From the NCBI RefSeq assembly GCF_002964575.1, contig NZ_POQQ01000037.1:1-64000 (forward strand): a stretch of 64,000 nt of DNA. Direction: 5' to 3'. The position numbers were made by a program, and so were the translations under genes. Positions 1 through 8,744 of this stretch are shown piece after piece. The DNA is from Streptococcus suis (GTDB lineage: Bacteria > Bacillota > Bacilli > Lactobacillales > Streptococcaceae). Position 1 is the first letter of the stretch. Each line of letters starts with the position of its first letter. The notes below the pieces were generated by a model. That model did not search any database. It was not told the DNA's origin and worked only from the letters and a program-made list of their open reading frames with translations.

Positions 1-403
1 TATCTTTCTCAAATCCATTCTGCTCCGTTCTTCGTGAATAATTCTTAAACGAGTAGACAACCCCATCTGGTTTTATCCACTGGTCAGAATCTTCTAAGTA
101 AGTCCAGTTTTCATGATTGGTATCACTCTTCTTATAGCTTTTCTTCTGCTCTTTCTGATATGTTCCGTAGGGAATTAGAGGTGTTTTCTCCAGATCATCA
201 AGGATAAAGCTATAATTTTCTTCACTTCCATAACCTGCATCCGCGACAATGTGTTGAAAGAGTTCTAAGGTTTGGATGGATTGAAGAAATGGCTTGAGTG
301 TACGAGTGTCAGCTGGATTCGGATACAATCCGTAAGCTAAGGCAAACTGGCTGTTTGTGCCAAGTTGGAGGTTGTAGCCCGGTTTGAGCTGACCATTCTT
401 CAT
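1..403 (-). pseudogene. IS1182-like transposase, C-terminal part (partial)
   Basis: Minus-strand reading starts at ATG 403 (MKNGQLKPGYNLQ...) and runs off the left edge, so only about 134 codons are visible. MKNGQLKPGYN followed by an ADAGYGSEENY motif is typical of the DDE catalytic half of IS1182/IS1182-like transposases. It continues the protein begun at 1301 but in another reading frame. The two halves are separated by a short hairpin insertion, so this is the downstream part of a broken transposase. Confidence 0.8.
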
Positions 404-413
404 ACTCGCTCTT

Positions 414-1301
414 TTATTTCAAGGCTCGTGAAGAAACAGTCTCTCCCCAGACTGTTTCTTCCTCTTTCATCCGCATGAATGTTGCATCGTGATCCGTTTT
501 AGAGTAGGAGTTTCGCTCTTGTAAAATCTGTTTATCTCGTTCGTACTTCTGTTTCCGAACAAGACAATCCTCTTTCAACTTTCTCTTGAGTTTCTTAATT
601 CTTCTTCGTTTCTGTCTGTTGGCTGAGCCACCTTTGATGACTTTAGGCTCTTGTGAGATAGCTTCTTTCACCTCGTCCAATACTTGTTCGGTTTCTTGTA
701 GGAGTTGTTTGAGCCCCTCGCTAGTGAGGCATTCTTCCTTGGACAAGGCAGTATTCACCCCTTCTTGAACTAGCTTGTCATAAAGGGCAGAAATGTTTCC
801 ATTTAAGGCTTCTTCATAGCGTTCAACGGCCTTTTTCCACGTGAAAGAATACTTATTGGCATCAGCTTCTACCTTAGTCCCGTCAATGAAGAGAGCCTCA
901 TCTTCAATCAAGCCATTCTCTCTGAGGAGGAGAGTGAAGTAGATGAAGGCAGTTTTGATGAGCTGATTGGCGTGTGTGCTAGCCCTAAAACTATTGATGG
1001 TCCGATAACAGACATAGGTATCCTGACTCAGCCATTTCATAGGAATAACTTCTTCATTCATTTGAACGATTTTCCGACCAGAGAATACCTGACGAGCATA
1101 GGCGAACAGTGTCATTTTAAGCAACATAGCTGGATGAAAGGCTGGACGACCTGTGTGGGAAGTTTCTTCCAATAGAACGGATTGAGGAATGGTATCCACA
1201 AACTGACTAATCAGACGAGCCTCATGCGTTGCAGGTAAGTCCCAAGCAAGATTTAATTCCAAACTTAACTGATTTGTGTTATACTGTTTATACATTTTCA
1301 T
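414..1301 (-). pseudogene. IS1182-like transposase, N-terminal part, frame broken
   Basis: 295 codons with the N-terminal part of an IS1182-like transposase: the GRPAFHPAMLLKMTLFAYA helix block, the FRASTHANQ motif, and DGTKVEADANKYSF with the first catalytic Asp. It should run from ...FMRMKE straight into MKNGQLKPG, but after MRMKEE it enters about 17 unrelated codons and stops. The cause is an inserted sequence carrying a 12-bp inverted repeat at 431-460. The likely start is ATG 1301 or ATG 1295, since AGAGAGG lies just upstream. The element is probably immobile unless a functional copy acts in trans. Confidence 0.85.
431..460. repeat. Hairpin repeat module inserted in the transposase
   Basis: Perfect inverted repeat with 12-nt arms (431-442 and 449-460) around CTCCCC. 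Its core ACAGTCT...AGACTGT is the same as the hairpin at about 21235-21260 and resembles hairpins in the composite repeats near 5010 and 15665. It sits exactly where the transposase frame breaks, so it is read as a repeat-element module inserted in the IS. Confidence 0.6.
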
Positions 1302-1351
1302 GCCTCTCTAGTTGTTTTGTGGTTATTATAATTATAAAGCATGAAATGGAA

Positions 1352-1382
1352 AACGAGCAACTCCTAATTGGAATTGCTCGTT
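1352..1382. terminator. Terminator-like hairpin upstream of transposase
   Basis: AACGAGCAA (1352-1360) and TTGCTCGTT (1374-1382) form a 9-bp stem followed by a T run on + and flanked by A on the left. It lies near the IS end, upstream of the transposase, where such hairpins commonly block read-through into the element. It could also end transcription of pbuX, whose stop is at 1427. Confidence 0.55.
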
Positions 1383-1426
1383 TTTTTATTGTGAGAAGCT
1401 AGTTTTTGCCCAGCCTCTATTTCATC

Positions 1427-2734
1427 TTATTTTTCTTTCAAAACGACATTAAGCAAGAGAGCCACCAAGGTCCCTGTTGAAATACCTGATGAGAAGACCA
1501 TTTGTAGCGCTGATGGAAGATGGCTCAACAATTCTGGACGTACCGTCACTCCAATCCCAAGCGCAAAGGCAATGGAAATAATCAGGAGCTCACGGTCACC
1601 AATTTTTATCGTTGCAAGTGTCTTAATTCCTTGGGCAGCAACCAAACCGAACATGATAATCCCAACACCACCAAGAACAGGCTGCGGCATGATGGAAATC
1701 AAGGCTGATAATTTGGGAAAGACGCCAAGTAGGGTCAAGATAATACCCGCAAGAATCATAACATGACGACTAGCAACTTTTGTCAAAGTAATGAGGCCGA
1801 CGTTTTGTGAGAAGGCTGTATTTGGACCAGCACCAAAAATACCTGCAATCAAGGAACCAACACCATCGGCTAGCACACCATTTGCTGCCCGCTCAGAAGA
1901 AATCTTCTGGTTAGAGGCTTCTCCAATGGCCATCATAATTCCCACCGTACCAATCAAGGATACGACATAGGCTGGTATAAAAGCCAAAATTGAAGATAGG
2001 TCAAACTTAACACCATAATGGAAAATTTTAGGAAGTGCAAACCAGGCTGCCTCTCCAACCGCAGCCATATCCACCTTACCAAGTAAGATACAGAGGACAT
2101 AACCAAAAACCATCCCAAAGAAGACAGAGGCTGTTTTTAGCATGCCTTTGCCATAGTGATTTAAGGCCAAAGTAAAGACCAAAACGATAAAAGCAATGCT
2201 GATATTTTCAACAGAAGCATAGTCTGTTGCGCCAACTCCACCAGCTGCCCAGTCCATACTGACTGGCATTAGGGTGATACCAATGAGGGATACAACAGTT
2301 CCTGTAATCAATGGCGGAAAGAAACGCATCAAGGGTTTGACAAAACGACTGAGAGCAATCTCTACAAACGAACCAGCAATGGTTGCTCCTACAATACCAG
2401 CAATTCCCAACTGGCTACCAACGCTGATAGCTGGATTGGCAAAGGTAAAGTCCGTCCCCATCATACCAGAGACACGTGAACCTACTGGGCCAACACCTTT
2501 AGATTGCAAGATGGTAGCAATACCGGCAACAAAGATAGAGGCTGATACCATAATTGAAGTATCTTCTACCGATAATCCCAAGGCACTTGCAACGACAAGA
2601 GGCACTGCGATGATTCCTGCAAAAGCTGCTAAAATATGCTGAAAAGCAAGCAAAACAGCTATCCCTCTTGGTGGTTGTTGATCAATTCCGTAAAGCATAT
2701 CCGAAGAATGTTCATTTGTTATTTTCTGAGACAT
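1427..2734 (-). CDS. pbuX: Xanthine permease
   Basis: 435-aa integral membrane nucleobase transporter of the NCS2 (nucleobase-ascorbate transporter) family, expected to import xanthine by proton symport. Many hydrophobic helices are visible, and the family signature QNVGLITLT lies at about residue 312. The length is normal. It is divergent from xpt (2944), with 209 bp between them. In many streptococci xpt and pbuX form one operon, so this arrangement is unusual. It salvages xanthine, which Xpt turns into XMP. Confidence 0.9.
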   Translation of the reverse strand: MSQKITNEHSSDMLYGIDQQPPRGIAVLLAFQHILAAFAGIIAVPLVVASALGLSVEDTSIMVSASIFVAGIATILQSKGVGPVGSRVSGMMGTDFTFANPAISVGSQLGIAGIVGATIAGSFVEIALSRFVKPLMRFFPPLITGTVVSLIGITLMPVSMDWAAGGVGATDYASVENISIAFIVLVFTLALNHYGKGMLKTASVFFGMVFGYVLCILLGKVDMAAVGEAAWFALPKIFHYGVKFDLSSILAFIPAYVVSLIGTVGIMMAIGEASNQKISSERAANGVLADGVGSLIAGIFGAGPNTAFSQNVGLITLTKVASRHVMILAGIILTLLGVFPKLSALISIMPQPVLGGVGIIMFGLVAAQGIKTLATIKIGDRELLIISIAFALGIGVTVRPELLSHLPSALQMVFSSGISTGTLVALLLNVVLKEK

Positions 2735-2943
2735 GATTTCTCCTTTGTGTTCAATTCTTATCCTCAGTTTAACAAAAAGAATACTCTAAATCAATACAAT
2801 ACGAAAAAATAAATAGTAAACATTCGTTTTTTGTCGCAAATCAGTGGATTTCAACATCGTTTTACAAATATCCTGTTCTTTTTCCGATAATTGCTGATTT
2901 TATGCTATACTGATAATAAGAAAATTCTGGAGGAAAATTGTAA
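2735..2943. promoter_or_regulatory. pbuX/xpt divergent promoter region
   Basis: AT-rich region holding both promoters. For xpt an extended -10 TGCTATACT is at 2903-2911 and an SD GGAGG at 2929-2933. Near 2806-2840 there are two ACGAA/TTCGT half-sites in inverted orientation, loosely like PurR PurBox sequences (about 9-10 of 13 consensus positions). No purine riboswitch core was recognised. The PurR assignment is weak. Confidence 0.4.
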
Positions 2944-3525
2944 ATGAAAGCATTAGAAGAACGCATTTTAAAAGATGGTCAGGTATTAGGAGAAAACATC
3001 TTAAAAGTTGACTCATTCTTGACCCATCAGGTTGATTTTCGCTTGATGAAAGAAATGGGGCAGGTCTTGGCAGATGCCTATCGCTCCAAGGACATTACAA
3101 AGGTCGTCACCATTGAAGCCTCGGGTATTGCTCCAGCTGTTTATGTTGCTGAAAGTTTAGAAGTTCCGATGATTTTTGCCAAAAAGCATAAAAATATCAC
3201 CATGACAGAAGAGATTTTGACTGCTGAAGTCTATTCATTTACCAAGCAAGTCACCAGCACGGTCTCCATCGCTAGCAAGTTTTTGTCATCTGAGGACCGT
3301 GTTCTAATCGTTGATGACTTTTTGGCCAATGGACAAGCAGCAAAAGGCTTGATTGATATTATACAACAGGCCGGGGCGCAAGTGGCTGGGGTTGGTATCA
3401 TCATCGAAAAGTCCTTCCAAGATGGCCGCCAGCTCTTACTGGATGCAGGGGTCCCTGTTACTTCTCTCGCTCGTATTGAAAAATTCCAAGATGGACAGGT
3501 TGTTTTTGCACCTTCGGATATTTAA
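2944..3525 (+). CDS. xpt: Xanthine phosphoribosyltransferase
   Basis: 193 aa, full length for the family. It converts xanthine plus PRPP to XMP in the cytoplasm. The PRPP-binding loop is [13 protein letters not shown] (about residues 121-133), and the N-terminal [12 protein letters not shown] is characteristic of Xpt. ATG 2944 is preceded by GGAGG 11 nt upstream. It is transcribed away from pbuX and converges on rsuA, sharing the hairpin at 3529-3554. Confidence 0.93.
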   Translation: MKALEERILKDGQVLGENILKVDSFLTHQVDFRLMKEMGQVLADAYRSKDITKVVTIEASGIAPAVYVAESLEVPMIFAKKHKNITMTEEILTAEVYSFTKQVTSTVSIASKFLSSEDRVLIVDDFLANGQAAKGLIDIIQQAGAQVAGVGIIIEKSFQDGRQLLLDAGVPVTSLARIEKFQDGQVVFAPSDI

Positions 3526-3528
3526 AAG

Positions 3529-3554
3529 GACTTGCTTCCAATCGGGAGCAAGTC
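3529..3554 (+). terminator. Terminator after xpt
   Basis: GACTTGCT (3529-3536) pairs with AGCAAGTC (3547-3554) and is followed by TCTTCTATTT. It lies four bases after the xpt stop, between convergent genes, and may serve rsuA from the other strand as well. Confidence 0.75.
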
Positions 3555-3566
3555 TCTTCTATTTAT

Positions 3567-4295
3567 CTATAATTCCACACCAAAGACTTCTAATTGCTTT
3601 AATTCGGCAGCAGTCAACCTGCGGTATTCTCCAAGCGCTAGTTTTGGATCTAAGCGAAGAGGTCCCATGGTCAATCGTTGCAAGTCTGTCACCATCTTTC
3701 CACAGGCCTGCACCATGCGTTTGACCTGATGAAATTTCCCTTCTCGGATGGTGATGTCAACCAGTGAGGTCTGCTTAGCTTCATCTGTAGAGAAGATGGT
3801 CAACTGGGCTGGCTGACAGGTAAAGTCTTTCAGCTCCATTCCTGCCGCAAATCGTTGGACATCCTCTTGGGTCATGATCCCGTCAACCTGTGCACGGTAG
3901 AGTTTATCAACATGTTTTTTCGGAGAAAGCATGGCATGAGCCAGCTGACCGTTGTTGGTCAAGAGGAGCAAGCCATGGGTATCGATGTCCAAGCGTCCAA
4001 CTGGAAAGACTTCCTTATGGCGAGCGGTATCATCTAGCAAGTCCAAGACAGTCCGATGGCGGTCATCCTCGGTTGCTGAAATAACTCCCTTAGGTTTGTT
4101 CAATACATAATAAACAAAGGTCTCATGGCTGAGAACCTGACCTGCTACTGCAATCTGGTCCATCTTTTCGTCAATCTGTTGCTTTGGGGACGTCTCTACT
4201 TGGTCGTTGACTGTGACTTGCTTGTTTTTCAGGAGTTTCTTGACTTCTGTTCGACTGCCAACACCACAATCCACTAAAAATTTATCTAATCGCAT
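3567..4295 (-). CDS. rsuA: 16S rRNA pseudouridine synthase
   Basis: 242 aa. An N-terminal S4 RNA-binding domain (RLDKFLVDCGVGSRTEVKK, residues 2-20) is followed by an RsuA-type pseudouridine synthase core. The catalytic motif is GRLDIDTHGLLLLTN, with the Asp that attacks uridine, and the GKFHQVKRM motif is typical of the RsuA/RluB group. It probably modifies small-subunit rRNA. RsuA and RluB/E/F are hard to tell apart by eye. Its start overlaps the end of the acetyltransferase gene by 10 nt, so the two are co-transcribed. Confidence 0.85.
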   Translation of the reverse strand: MRLDKFLVDCGVGSRTEVKKLLKNKQVTVNDQVETSPKQQIDEKMDQIAVAGQVLSHETFVYYVLNKPKGVISATEDDRHRTVLDLLDDTARHKEVFPVGRLDIDTHGLLLLTNNGQLAHAMLSPKKHVDKLYRAQVDGIMTQEDVQRFAAGMELKDFTCQPAQLTIFSTDEAKQTSLVDITIREGKFHQVKRMVQACGKMVTDLQRLTMGPLRLDPKLALGEYRRLTAAELKQLEVFGVEL

Positions 4296-4912
4296 ACGAG
4301 TTTCTTTTCCATTTTGATATATTCTGCTTGCTGTTCTCTTTCTGTAAATCCAAGAGTATGAAAGAGGGTTTGAGCTGCTTGATGAAAGGTGGCTACTGTC
4401 AGTTTGATACTAGCTGGCTGAACATGTTCTACTAAATAGTCTTCAATAGTCTGGTAGAAAGCTCTGCCATTTCCCTGACCTGTCAAAGACGGTTTCATAC
4501 CCAAACGGATGTCAACGGTCTCGCCATCTTGGTCAATACAGAAATAGCCCATGAGGGCGGCATTGCGGATGACTGCAAAAAAGCGATCCCCACGCGCCTC
4601 TGGTGAAATCATCTCAGCATAAGTCTCGGGGTTTGCACTAATCGTATAGGCATCCAAAGGTGGTTGATAGCACCATTGGTTAGCAATGTCCAATGCCAGA
4701 TCCTGGGGCAGGGGCATGATGTAAAAGTAATCCATTCTTCGAAAATTTTTTGCCAAATTTTTAATCCGACGGTTTTGGGTGGCGTAATGATCTGTCTGAT
4801 AGACATAATCCACATAGCCCAACTGATAAGAGGGAATCATATCCTTAAAAATCAACTGCACATCCTCAGGAAAACGGAGTATTAATTCATTTAAGCGGTT
4901 GTTTTCTAACAT
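4286..4912 (-). CDS. GNAT-family acetyltransferase, possibly leaderless mRNA
   Basis: 208 aa. The C-terminal half has a GNAT fold: GMKPSLTGQGNGRAFYQ resembles the acetyl-CoA loop (Q/RxxGxG/A). The N-terminal ~60 residues are an extension without a recognised domain. The substrate is unknown. It is first in an operon with rsuA. An extended -10 (TGGTATAAT, + coordinates 4919-4927) ends only six bases before ATG 4912, with no Shine-Dalgarno sequence between them. The transcript should therefore begin at or next to the start codon. Confidence 0.75.
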   Translation of the reverse strand: MLENNRLNELILRFPEDVQLIFKDMIPSYQLGYVDYVYQTDHYATQNRRIKNLAKNFRRMDYFYIMPLPQDLALDIANQWCYQPPLDAYTISANPETYAEMISPEARGDRFFAVIRNAALMGYFCIDQDGETVDIRLGMKPSLTGQGNGRAFYQTIEDYLVEHVQPASIKLTVATFHQAAQTLFHTLGFTEREQQAEYIKMEKKLVCD

Positions 4913-4918
4913 AGGAAT

Positions 4919-4927
4919 ATTATACCA
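4919..4927 (-). promoter_or_regulatory. Extended -10 directly before the acetyltransferase start
   Basis: Minus strand reads TGGTATAAT then ATTCCT then ATG. The six-base spacing places the expected transcription start on the start codon, a leaderless arrangement. Confidence 0.6.
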
Positions 4928-5147
4928 AAAGAGGCTGGGCTCAAGCCCAGCGACTACTACTCAGAGTTCGTGTCAACATCTCAGCGCAGTGGTTGATTGG
5001 GTTTAACAGTCCTGTGGACTGTTAAAGGTTGGAGATAAGATTTGCGAAGCAAATCTCAGCAATTCGTGTATTACACTCCAAATCTGACCTAATCAACTGT
5101 GCGGGGGTGAGAAGACGAACTCTTTTTTAGACCAGTCGAGTTCTTTC
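4928..5147. repeat. Composite hairpin repeat element
   Basis: No gene is seen here. The stretch is built of small hairpins with different arms (GCTGGGCT/AGCCCAGC at 4931-4948, TTTAACAGTCC/GGACTGTTAAA, GATTTGC/GCAAATC) joined by fixed connectors. These include cagagttcgtgtcaaca, ggttggagataa, gtgcggg and a final gtcgagttctttctcactccc. Distant parts also pair (GTGGTTGATT with AATCAACTGTG). The same connectors return at 8400-8665, 55574-55760, 15655-15890 and 21225-21300. Confidence 0.7.
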
Positions 5148-6317
5148 TCACTCCCACTTCTTCAGTTGATTATAAATCAAGCCAGCGCTTATCAAGGCAC
5201 AGCCGATGGCGTAAATCCCAAAGGCACCTGTTGGGGTTGGATTGAGTTTTTCCAGATAAGTTGGCAAGATAGCTGACGTCGCACCACCAATATTGCAACC
5301 CATGAGAACGATGGTCATGACTGCATTGAGCAAGGCCTTGGGTGCACGGTCTGTTACCTGACTAAAGACAATGGTCAAAATGATGCTATAGAAAAATCCT
5401 GACACCATACCACCAAGCCCCAGTACCCAGAGATTATCCGCAAAGGCAATACCGACAACCGCGAGTCCAAAGACCACATAGGAAACTGCCAAAAGCCAGC
5501 CCTTCAACCGACCAACCAAGCTACTAAAGACTGTCCCTGCCACAATCCCCATGACTTGCATGAGACTGAGAATCAAACTAGCCTCTTGTGCCGTACCGAT
5601 ACCCTTGGCTAAGACAATCTGAGGAATACGAATGGTCAGGAAGGTATTGACATTGATAACAAAGAAGGCTAGAAAGGCTAGATAAATCCCCATCATCCAC
5701 ATGGTCTTGTCCAGTTTAGCCTTTGGCGCGTTCTCTTCTAGCTTAACCTCCATACGAGCAAGTAATTCTTCCTTGGGCACAAAGAGAAGGAAAAGAGCCA
5801 AGATGACCAAGGCAAAAAGGTAGACCAAGAAGGCAGGTTGCCAACCAAACTGGGTCAACCAACCGACAAGAAGCGTTAAGCCTGCACTTCCCAGCACCTC
5901 AGCTGAACCACGCAAGCCCATCATTTTGACCCGTTCCTGACCGGTGAAAAAATTACCGATGATATTAATCGCACGCGCATTGATCAAGCCAATCCCTAAA
6001 CCAAGCAAGATGCGAGCCAGCAAAATCAGAGGATAGGCAGTTAGAAACACCGGTAAAGCACCGCCGATGGCCATAAGCAAAAGCCCTACAATGATAATGT
6101 TTCGTTCCGATAAGAAACGGACAACCAAACCATTCATCAAGAGTGCTACCATAATAGCAAATGACGTCACAGTAATTAAGTTTTCCACCTGGGCCGCTGC
6201 AATTCCCTGCTGGGCAAAATGCTCAATCATCTGTGGAATAGCTGGTGAAACTGCAAATGTCGAAACCAGCATGGTGGATAGGGCCAGCAAACTGGCTTTT
6301 TCTAAAATTCTTTTCAT
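5148..6317 (-). CDS. MFS transporter
   Basis: About 389 aa with 12 predicted hydrophobic helices and a central charged loop (about residues 185-205: KEELLARMEVKLEENAPKAK), typical of major facilitator proteins of the drug or cyanate type. MKRILEKASLLALS (6317) is preferred over the upstream TTG at 6332 because AAAGGGAG lies just before it. The substrate cannot be read from the sequence. The gene stands alone after the repeat at 4928-5147. Confidence 0.8.
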   Translation of the reverse strand: MKRILEKASLLALSTMLVSTFAVSPAIPQMIEHFAQQGIAAAQVENLITVTSFAIMVALLMNGLVVRFLSERNIIIVGLLLMAIGGALPVFLTAYPLILLARILLGLGIGLINARAINIIGNFFTGQERVKMMGLRGSAEVLGSAGLTLLVGWLTQFGWQPAFLVYLFALVILALFLLFVPKEELLARMEVKLEENAPKAKLDKTMWMMGIYLAFLAFFVINVNTFLTIRIPQIVLAKGIGTAQEASLILSLMQVMGIVAGTVFSSLVGRLKGWLLAVSYVVFGLAVVGIAFADNLWVLGLGGMVSGFFYSIILTIVFSQVTDRAPKALLNAVMTIVLMGCNIGGATSAILPTYLEKLNPTPTGAFGIYAIGCALISAGLIYNQLKKWE

Positions 6318-6450
6318 TTTTCTCCCTTTCAACGTTCGTCTTTTACTAGTATAGCAGATTTGATAGGGAATAGATAGGAAACATTAGACTTTTATTTTCC
6401 TAGATTTTATGGTACAATTACTTTATCTGTGCTCAAATAAGGAGAGAAAG

Positions 6451-7065
6451 ATGTCTGTAATCGAACGATTGACAAAAGCTGCCCATTTGATTGACATGGA
6501 TGACATCATCCGTGAAGGGCACCCAACCCTACGCCAAGTTGCCGAAGAAGTTGCATTTCCCCTATCTGATCAGGAAATTATTTTGGGCGAAAAAATGATG
6601 CAATTCCTCAAACATTCGCAGGATCCAGTCATGGCTGAGAAGATGAAACTCCGTGGCGGAGTTGGTCTAGCAGCACCTCAGATTGACGTTTCCAAACGCA
6701 TCATCGCTGTCTTAGTCCCAAATCCAGAAGATGAGGAAGGCAACCCACCTGCCCAAGCCTACTCCCTCCAAGAAGTCATGTACAACCCTAAAATCGTGGC
6801 ACATTCTGTCCAAGAAGCTGCTATGGGAGGGGGCGAAGGCTGCCTATCCGTTGACCGTGAAGTCCAAGGCTACGTTGTCCGCCACGCGCGCGTGACTGTT
6901 GACTATATGGATAAAAACGGCGAAAAACACCGTATCAAACTCAAAGGCTTTAATGCCATCGTGGTCCAACACGAAATCGACCACCTCAACGGTGTCATGT
7001 TCTACGACCGCATTGACCCAGAACACCCATTTGCCGTTAAAGAAGGTATGTTGGTGATTGAATAA
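6451..7065 (+). CDS. def: Peptide deformylase
   Basis: 204 aa from ATG 6451, which has SD AAGGAGAG at 6439-6446; an in-frame upstream ATG (6409) lacks one. It removes the formyl group from the N-terminal Met of new proteins. All three metal/active-site motifs are present: [13 protein letters not shown] (Cys ligand) and HEIDH (the HExxH metal site). The insertions and length fit the type II deformylases of Gram-positive bacteria. Confidence 0.95.
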   Translation: MSVIERLTKAAHLIDMDDIIREGHPTLRQVAEEVAFPLSDQEIILGEKMMQFLKHSQDPVMAEKMKLRGGVGLAAPQIDVSKRIIAVLVPNPEDEEGNPPAQAYSLQEVMYNPKIVAHSVQEAAMGGGEGCLSVDREVQGYVVRHARVTVDYMDKNGEKHRIKLKGFNAIVVQHEIDHLNGVMFYDRIDPEHPFAVKEGMLVIE

Positions 7066-7094
7066 TAAAGAAACAAGAAGGATATAAAAAGATT

Positions 7095-8204
7095 ATGAAA
7101 AAAAATTCACTTTTAACAAAACTCACTAAGACTACTGTCATTGCTACACTAGCTCTAACAAGCCTACCTGTTGGCTTGCCTTTTACTAATGCTAGCACTG
7201 TATATGCTAACACAAGCTCTTCAGCAGTTAATGTACCAACAGAAGTATATGTTTTTTCTGGAACACCCCTCACAAAGCCTATTGCTATCTCAGGTATCAA
7301 TGGATTAAAATCAGCGCACTTTATCCAAACAGGAAATAGCACCATCCAAAACCTAGGTCAACTCACTATTTCTTCCAACAAGATCCAAGGTTCTATTTCT
7401 GGTGTTGGTTCCTATCGTCGTCGCTTGGCAATCAATAGTACTGTGGTAAAAACAGCAAATGGCTTGCGAGCAACCAGTTTCAAGACCAGTCCAGTGATGA
7501 CCTTCCATGTTCTCGACGCAAAAGTACTTGGCACCGTTGAAAAGACAGCTGGACAAACACTGACTGCAAAAGAAATCTTAGACCAGGTTCAAGTAATTGA
7601 AAAAAGCGGTCTAAACCTCTCTTCTATCGTGACCAAAGAAGTCATCAGTCCCCTACCAACTAGCGGTTCTGGCAACAAGGTCCAAGTACGTTTGACTACT
7701 GCATCTGGTCAGGTAAAAATCGTCAATGTAACTGTCAACTTCTCACAAGCAGCTAAGGCTCCTGTTACAGAAGCTCCTGTAACTGAATCACCTGTAGCCG
7801 AAGCTCCAGTCAATCAAGCACCTGTTATGTTAAACGGCTTTGCGATTGAATATCCTGCTGGAACCACTACTGCAGGAACAACACTTCCTAAGTCCTATTC
7901 TTCTTTCTTCACTGTTCGTAACATCAATCGTATCACCGAGCATGAAAGACAAATGATTGAAAACGTCCTAAACTATAACATGTCATCATCCGGCCGCCCT
8001 GTAAAAATCGTACTAGGCAGCAATGGCATTTACAAGGCCTACAAGCAAGACGGGACAATTATCGAGGAACAAAATATCCGCCTCTTTATCAAGCAAGACA
8101 CGGATGGCGACCAGGTTCCAGACTACATGGAAATCGAGAGAGGCACAAACCCTCACGATGCCAAATCTTATCCAAAATGGGAAATGCTAGCAATTCCCAA
8201 CTAA
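7095..8204 (+). CDS. Secreted protein with C-terminal calcium-binding (TSP3-like) motif
   Basis: 369 aa. A signal peptide (KKNSLLTKLTKTTVIATLAL then ...GLPFTNASTVYA) is followed by about 170 residues that look like one or two Ig-like beta domains. A Pro/Glu/Ala-rich linker of APVTE/APVNQ repeats lies at about 225-245. The C-terminal domain ends in DTDGDQVPDYMEIERGTNP (about 337-355), a thrombospondin type 3-like calcium loop. There is no LPXTG anchor, so it is probably released. It starts 29 bp after def, with SD AAGGAT, and may be read from the same transcript. Confidence 0.75.
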   Translation: MKKNSLLTKLTKTTVIATLALTSLPVGLPFTNASTVYANTSSSAVNVPTEVYVFSGTPLTKPIAISGINGLKSAHFIQTGNSTIQNLGQLTISSNKIQGSISGVGSYRRRLAINSTVVKTANGLRATSFKTSPVMTFHVLDAKVLGTVEKTAGQTLTAKEILDQVQVIEKSGLNLSSIVTKEVISPLPTSGSGNKVQVRLTTASGQVKIVNVTVNFSQAAKAPVTEAPVTESPVAEAPVNQAPVMLNGFAIEYPAGTTTAGTTLPKSYSSFFTVRNINRITEHERQMIENVLNYNMSSSGRPVKIVLGSNGIYKAYKQDGTIIEEQNIRLFIKQDTDGDQVPDYMEIERGTNPHDAKSYPKWEMLAIPN

Positions 8205-8244
8205 GAACTTCTTCTGCTAAGCAGCACGAACCCATAACACAAAG

Positions 8245-8283
8245 ATACCGACCAGGTCCCAGAAGGAAAGGTCGGTATTTTTC
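8245..8283 (+). terminator. Terminator of the secreted-protein gene
   Basis: ATACCGACC (8245-8253) pairs with GGTCGGTAT (8270-8278), followed by TTTTC. Confidence 0.85.
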
Positions 8284-8294
8284 ATATGTTTCTA

Positions 8295-8704
8295 ATACTC
8301 AATGACAATCAAAAGTAGCCTAGGAAACGAAGCCGAAGATAGAACTCCGCTCCTCTCCTGTTTCAAGGGAGCAGGCTGAGGCTGAGCTAAAAGTCCAGCC
8401 TCTCTTCTCAGAGTTCGTGTCAACATCTCAGCGCAGTGGTTGATTGGCAGATTTGTTCGTGTTTCACACTCCAAATCTGACCTTACGACTGTTGCGAACA
8501 GAGTTCGCTTCATTTCCAACCTCAAAAGGTTCACTGAACCTTTTGAGCTGTGCGGGCGTGGGAGTAAAATAGTCCAGTGGACTATTTTAGCCCGAACCTA
8601 CTGTTTGGAAGTGAGGGGAACTCTTTTCAGACTGGTCGAGTTCTTTCCCACTCCCACTCATCTAGGCAAGTTGACAACGGATATGTTTGATTTTCGAAGA
8701 GTAT
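8295..8704 (-). repeat. BOX-like element with a composite repeat inside
   Basis: This fills most of the 540-bp gap at 8205-8744; no gene was seen in it. The left edge ATACTCAATGACAATCAAA and the right edge GATTTTCGAAGAGTAT match, in reverse orientation, the boxC and boxA ends of pneumococcal BOX elements as I remember them. The centre (8400-8665) is the same composite repeat as 4928-5147, with new hairpins (AAAATAGTCC/GGACTATTTT and CTCAAAAGGTTC/GAACCTTTTGAG). Short reading frames inside it are not considered genes. Confidence 0.65.
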
Positions 8705-8744
8705 AACTCTATATTTACATGCCCCTGCTCACTCAGCTTCCCTT

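Noticed and set aside
2274-2642. 122-codon open frame on + opposite pbuX
   Set aside because: Antisense shadow of a well-supported gene; Pro/Thr-rich low-quality translation and no SD. The same applies to long antisense frames at 16003-16500, 17421-18014, 22787-23314 and 61017-61445.
8440-8706. 88-codon + frame and 80-codon - frame in the repeat region
   Set aside because: They lie wholly inside the BOX-like/composite repeat, follow its hairpins, and have no SD.
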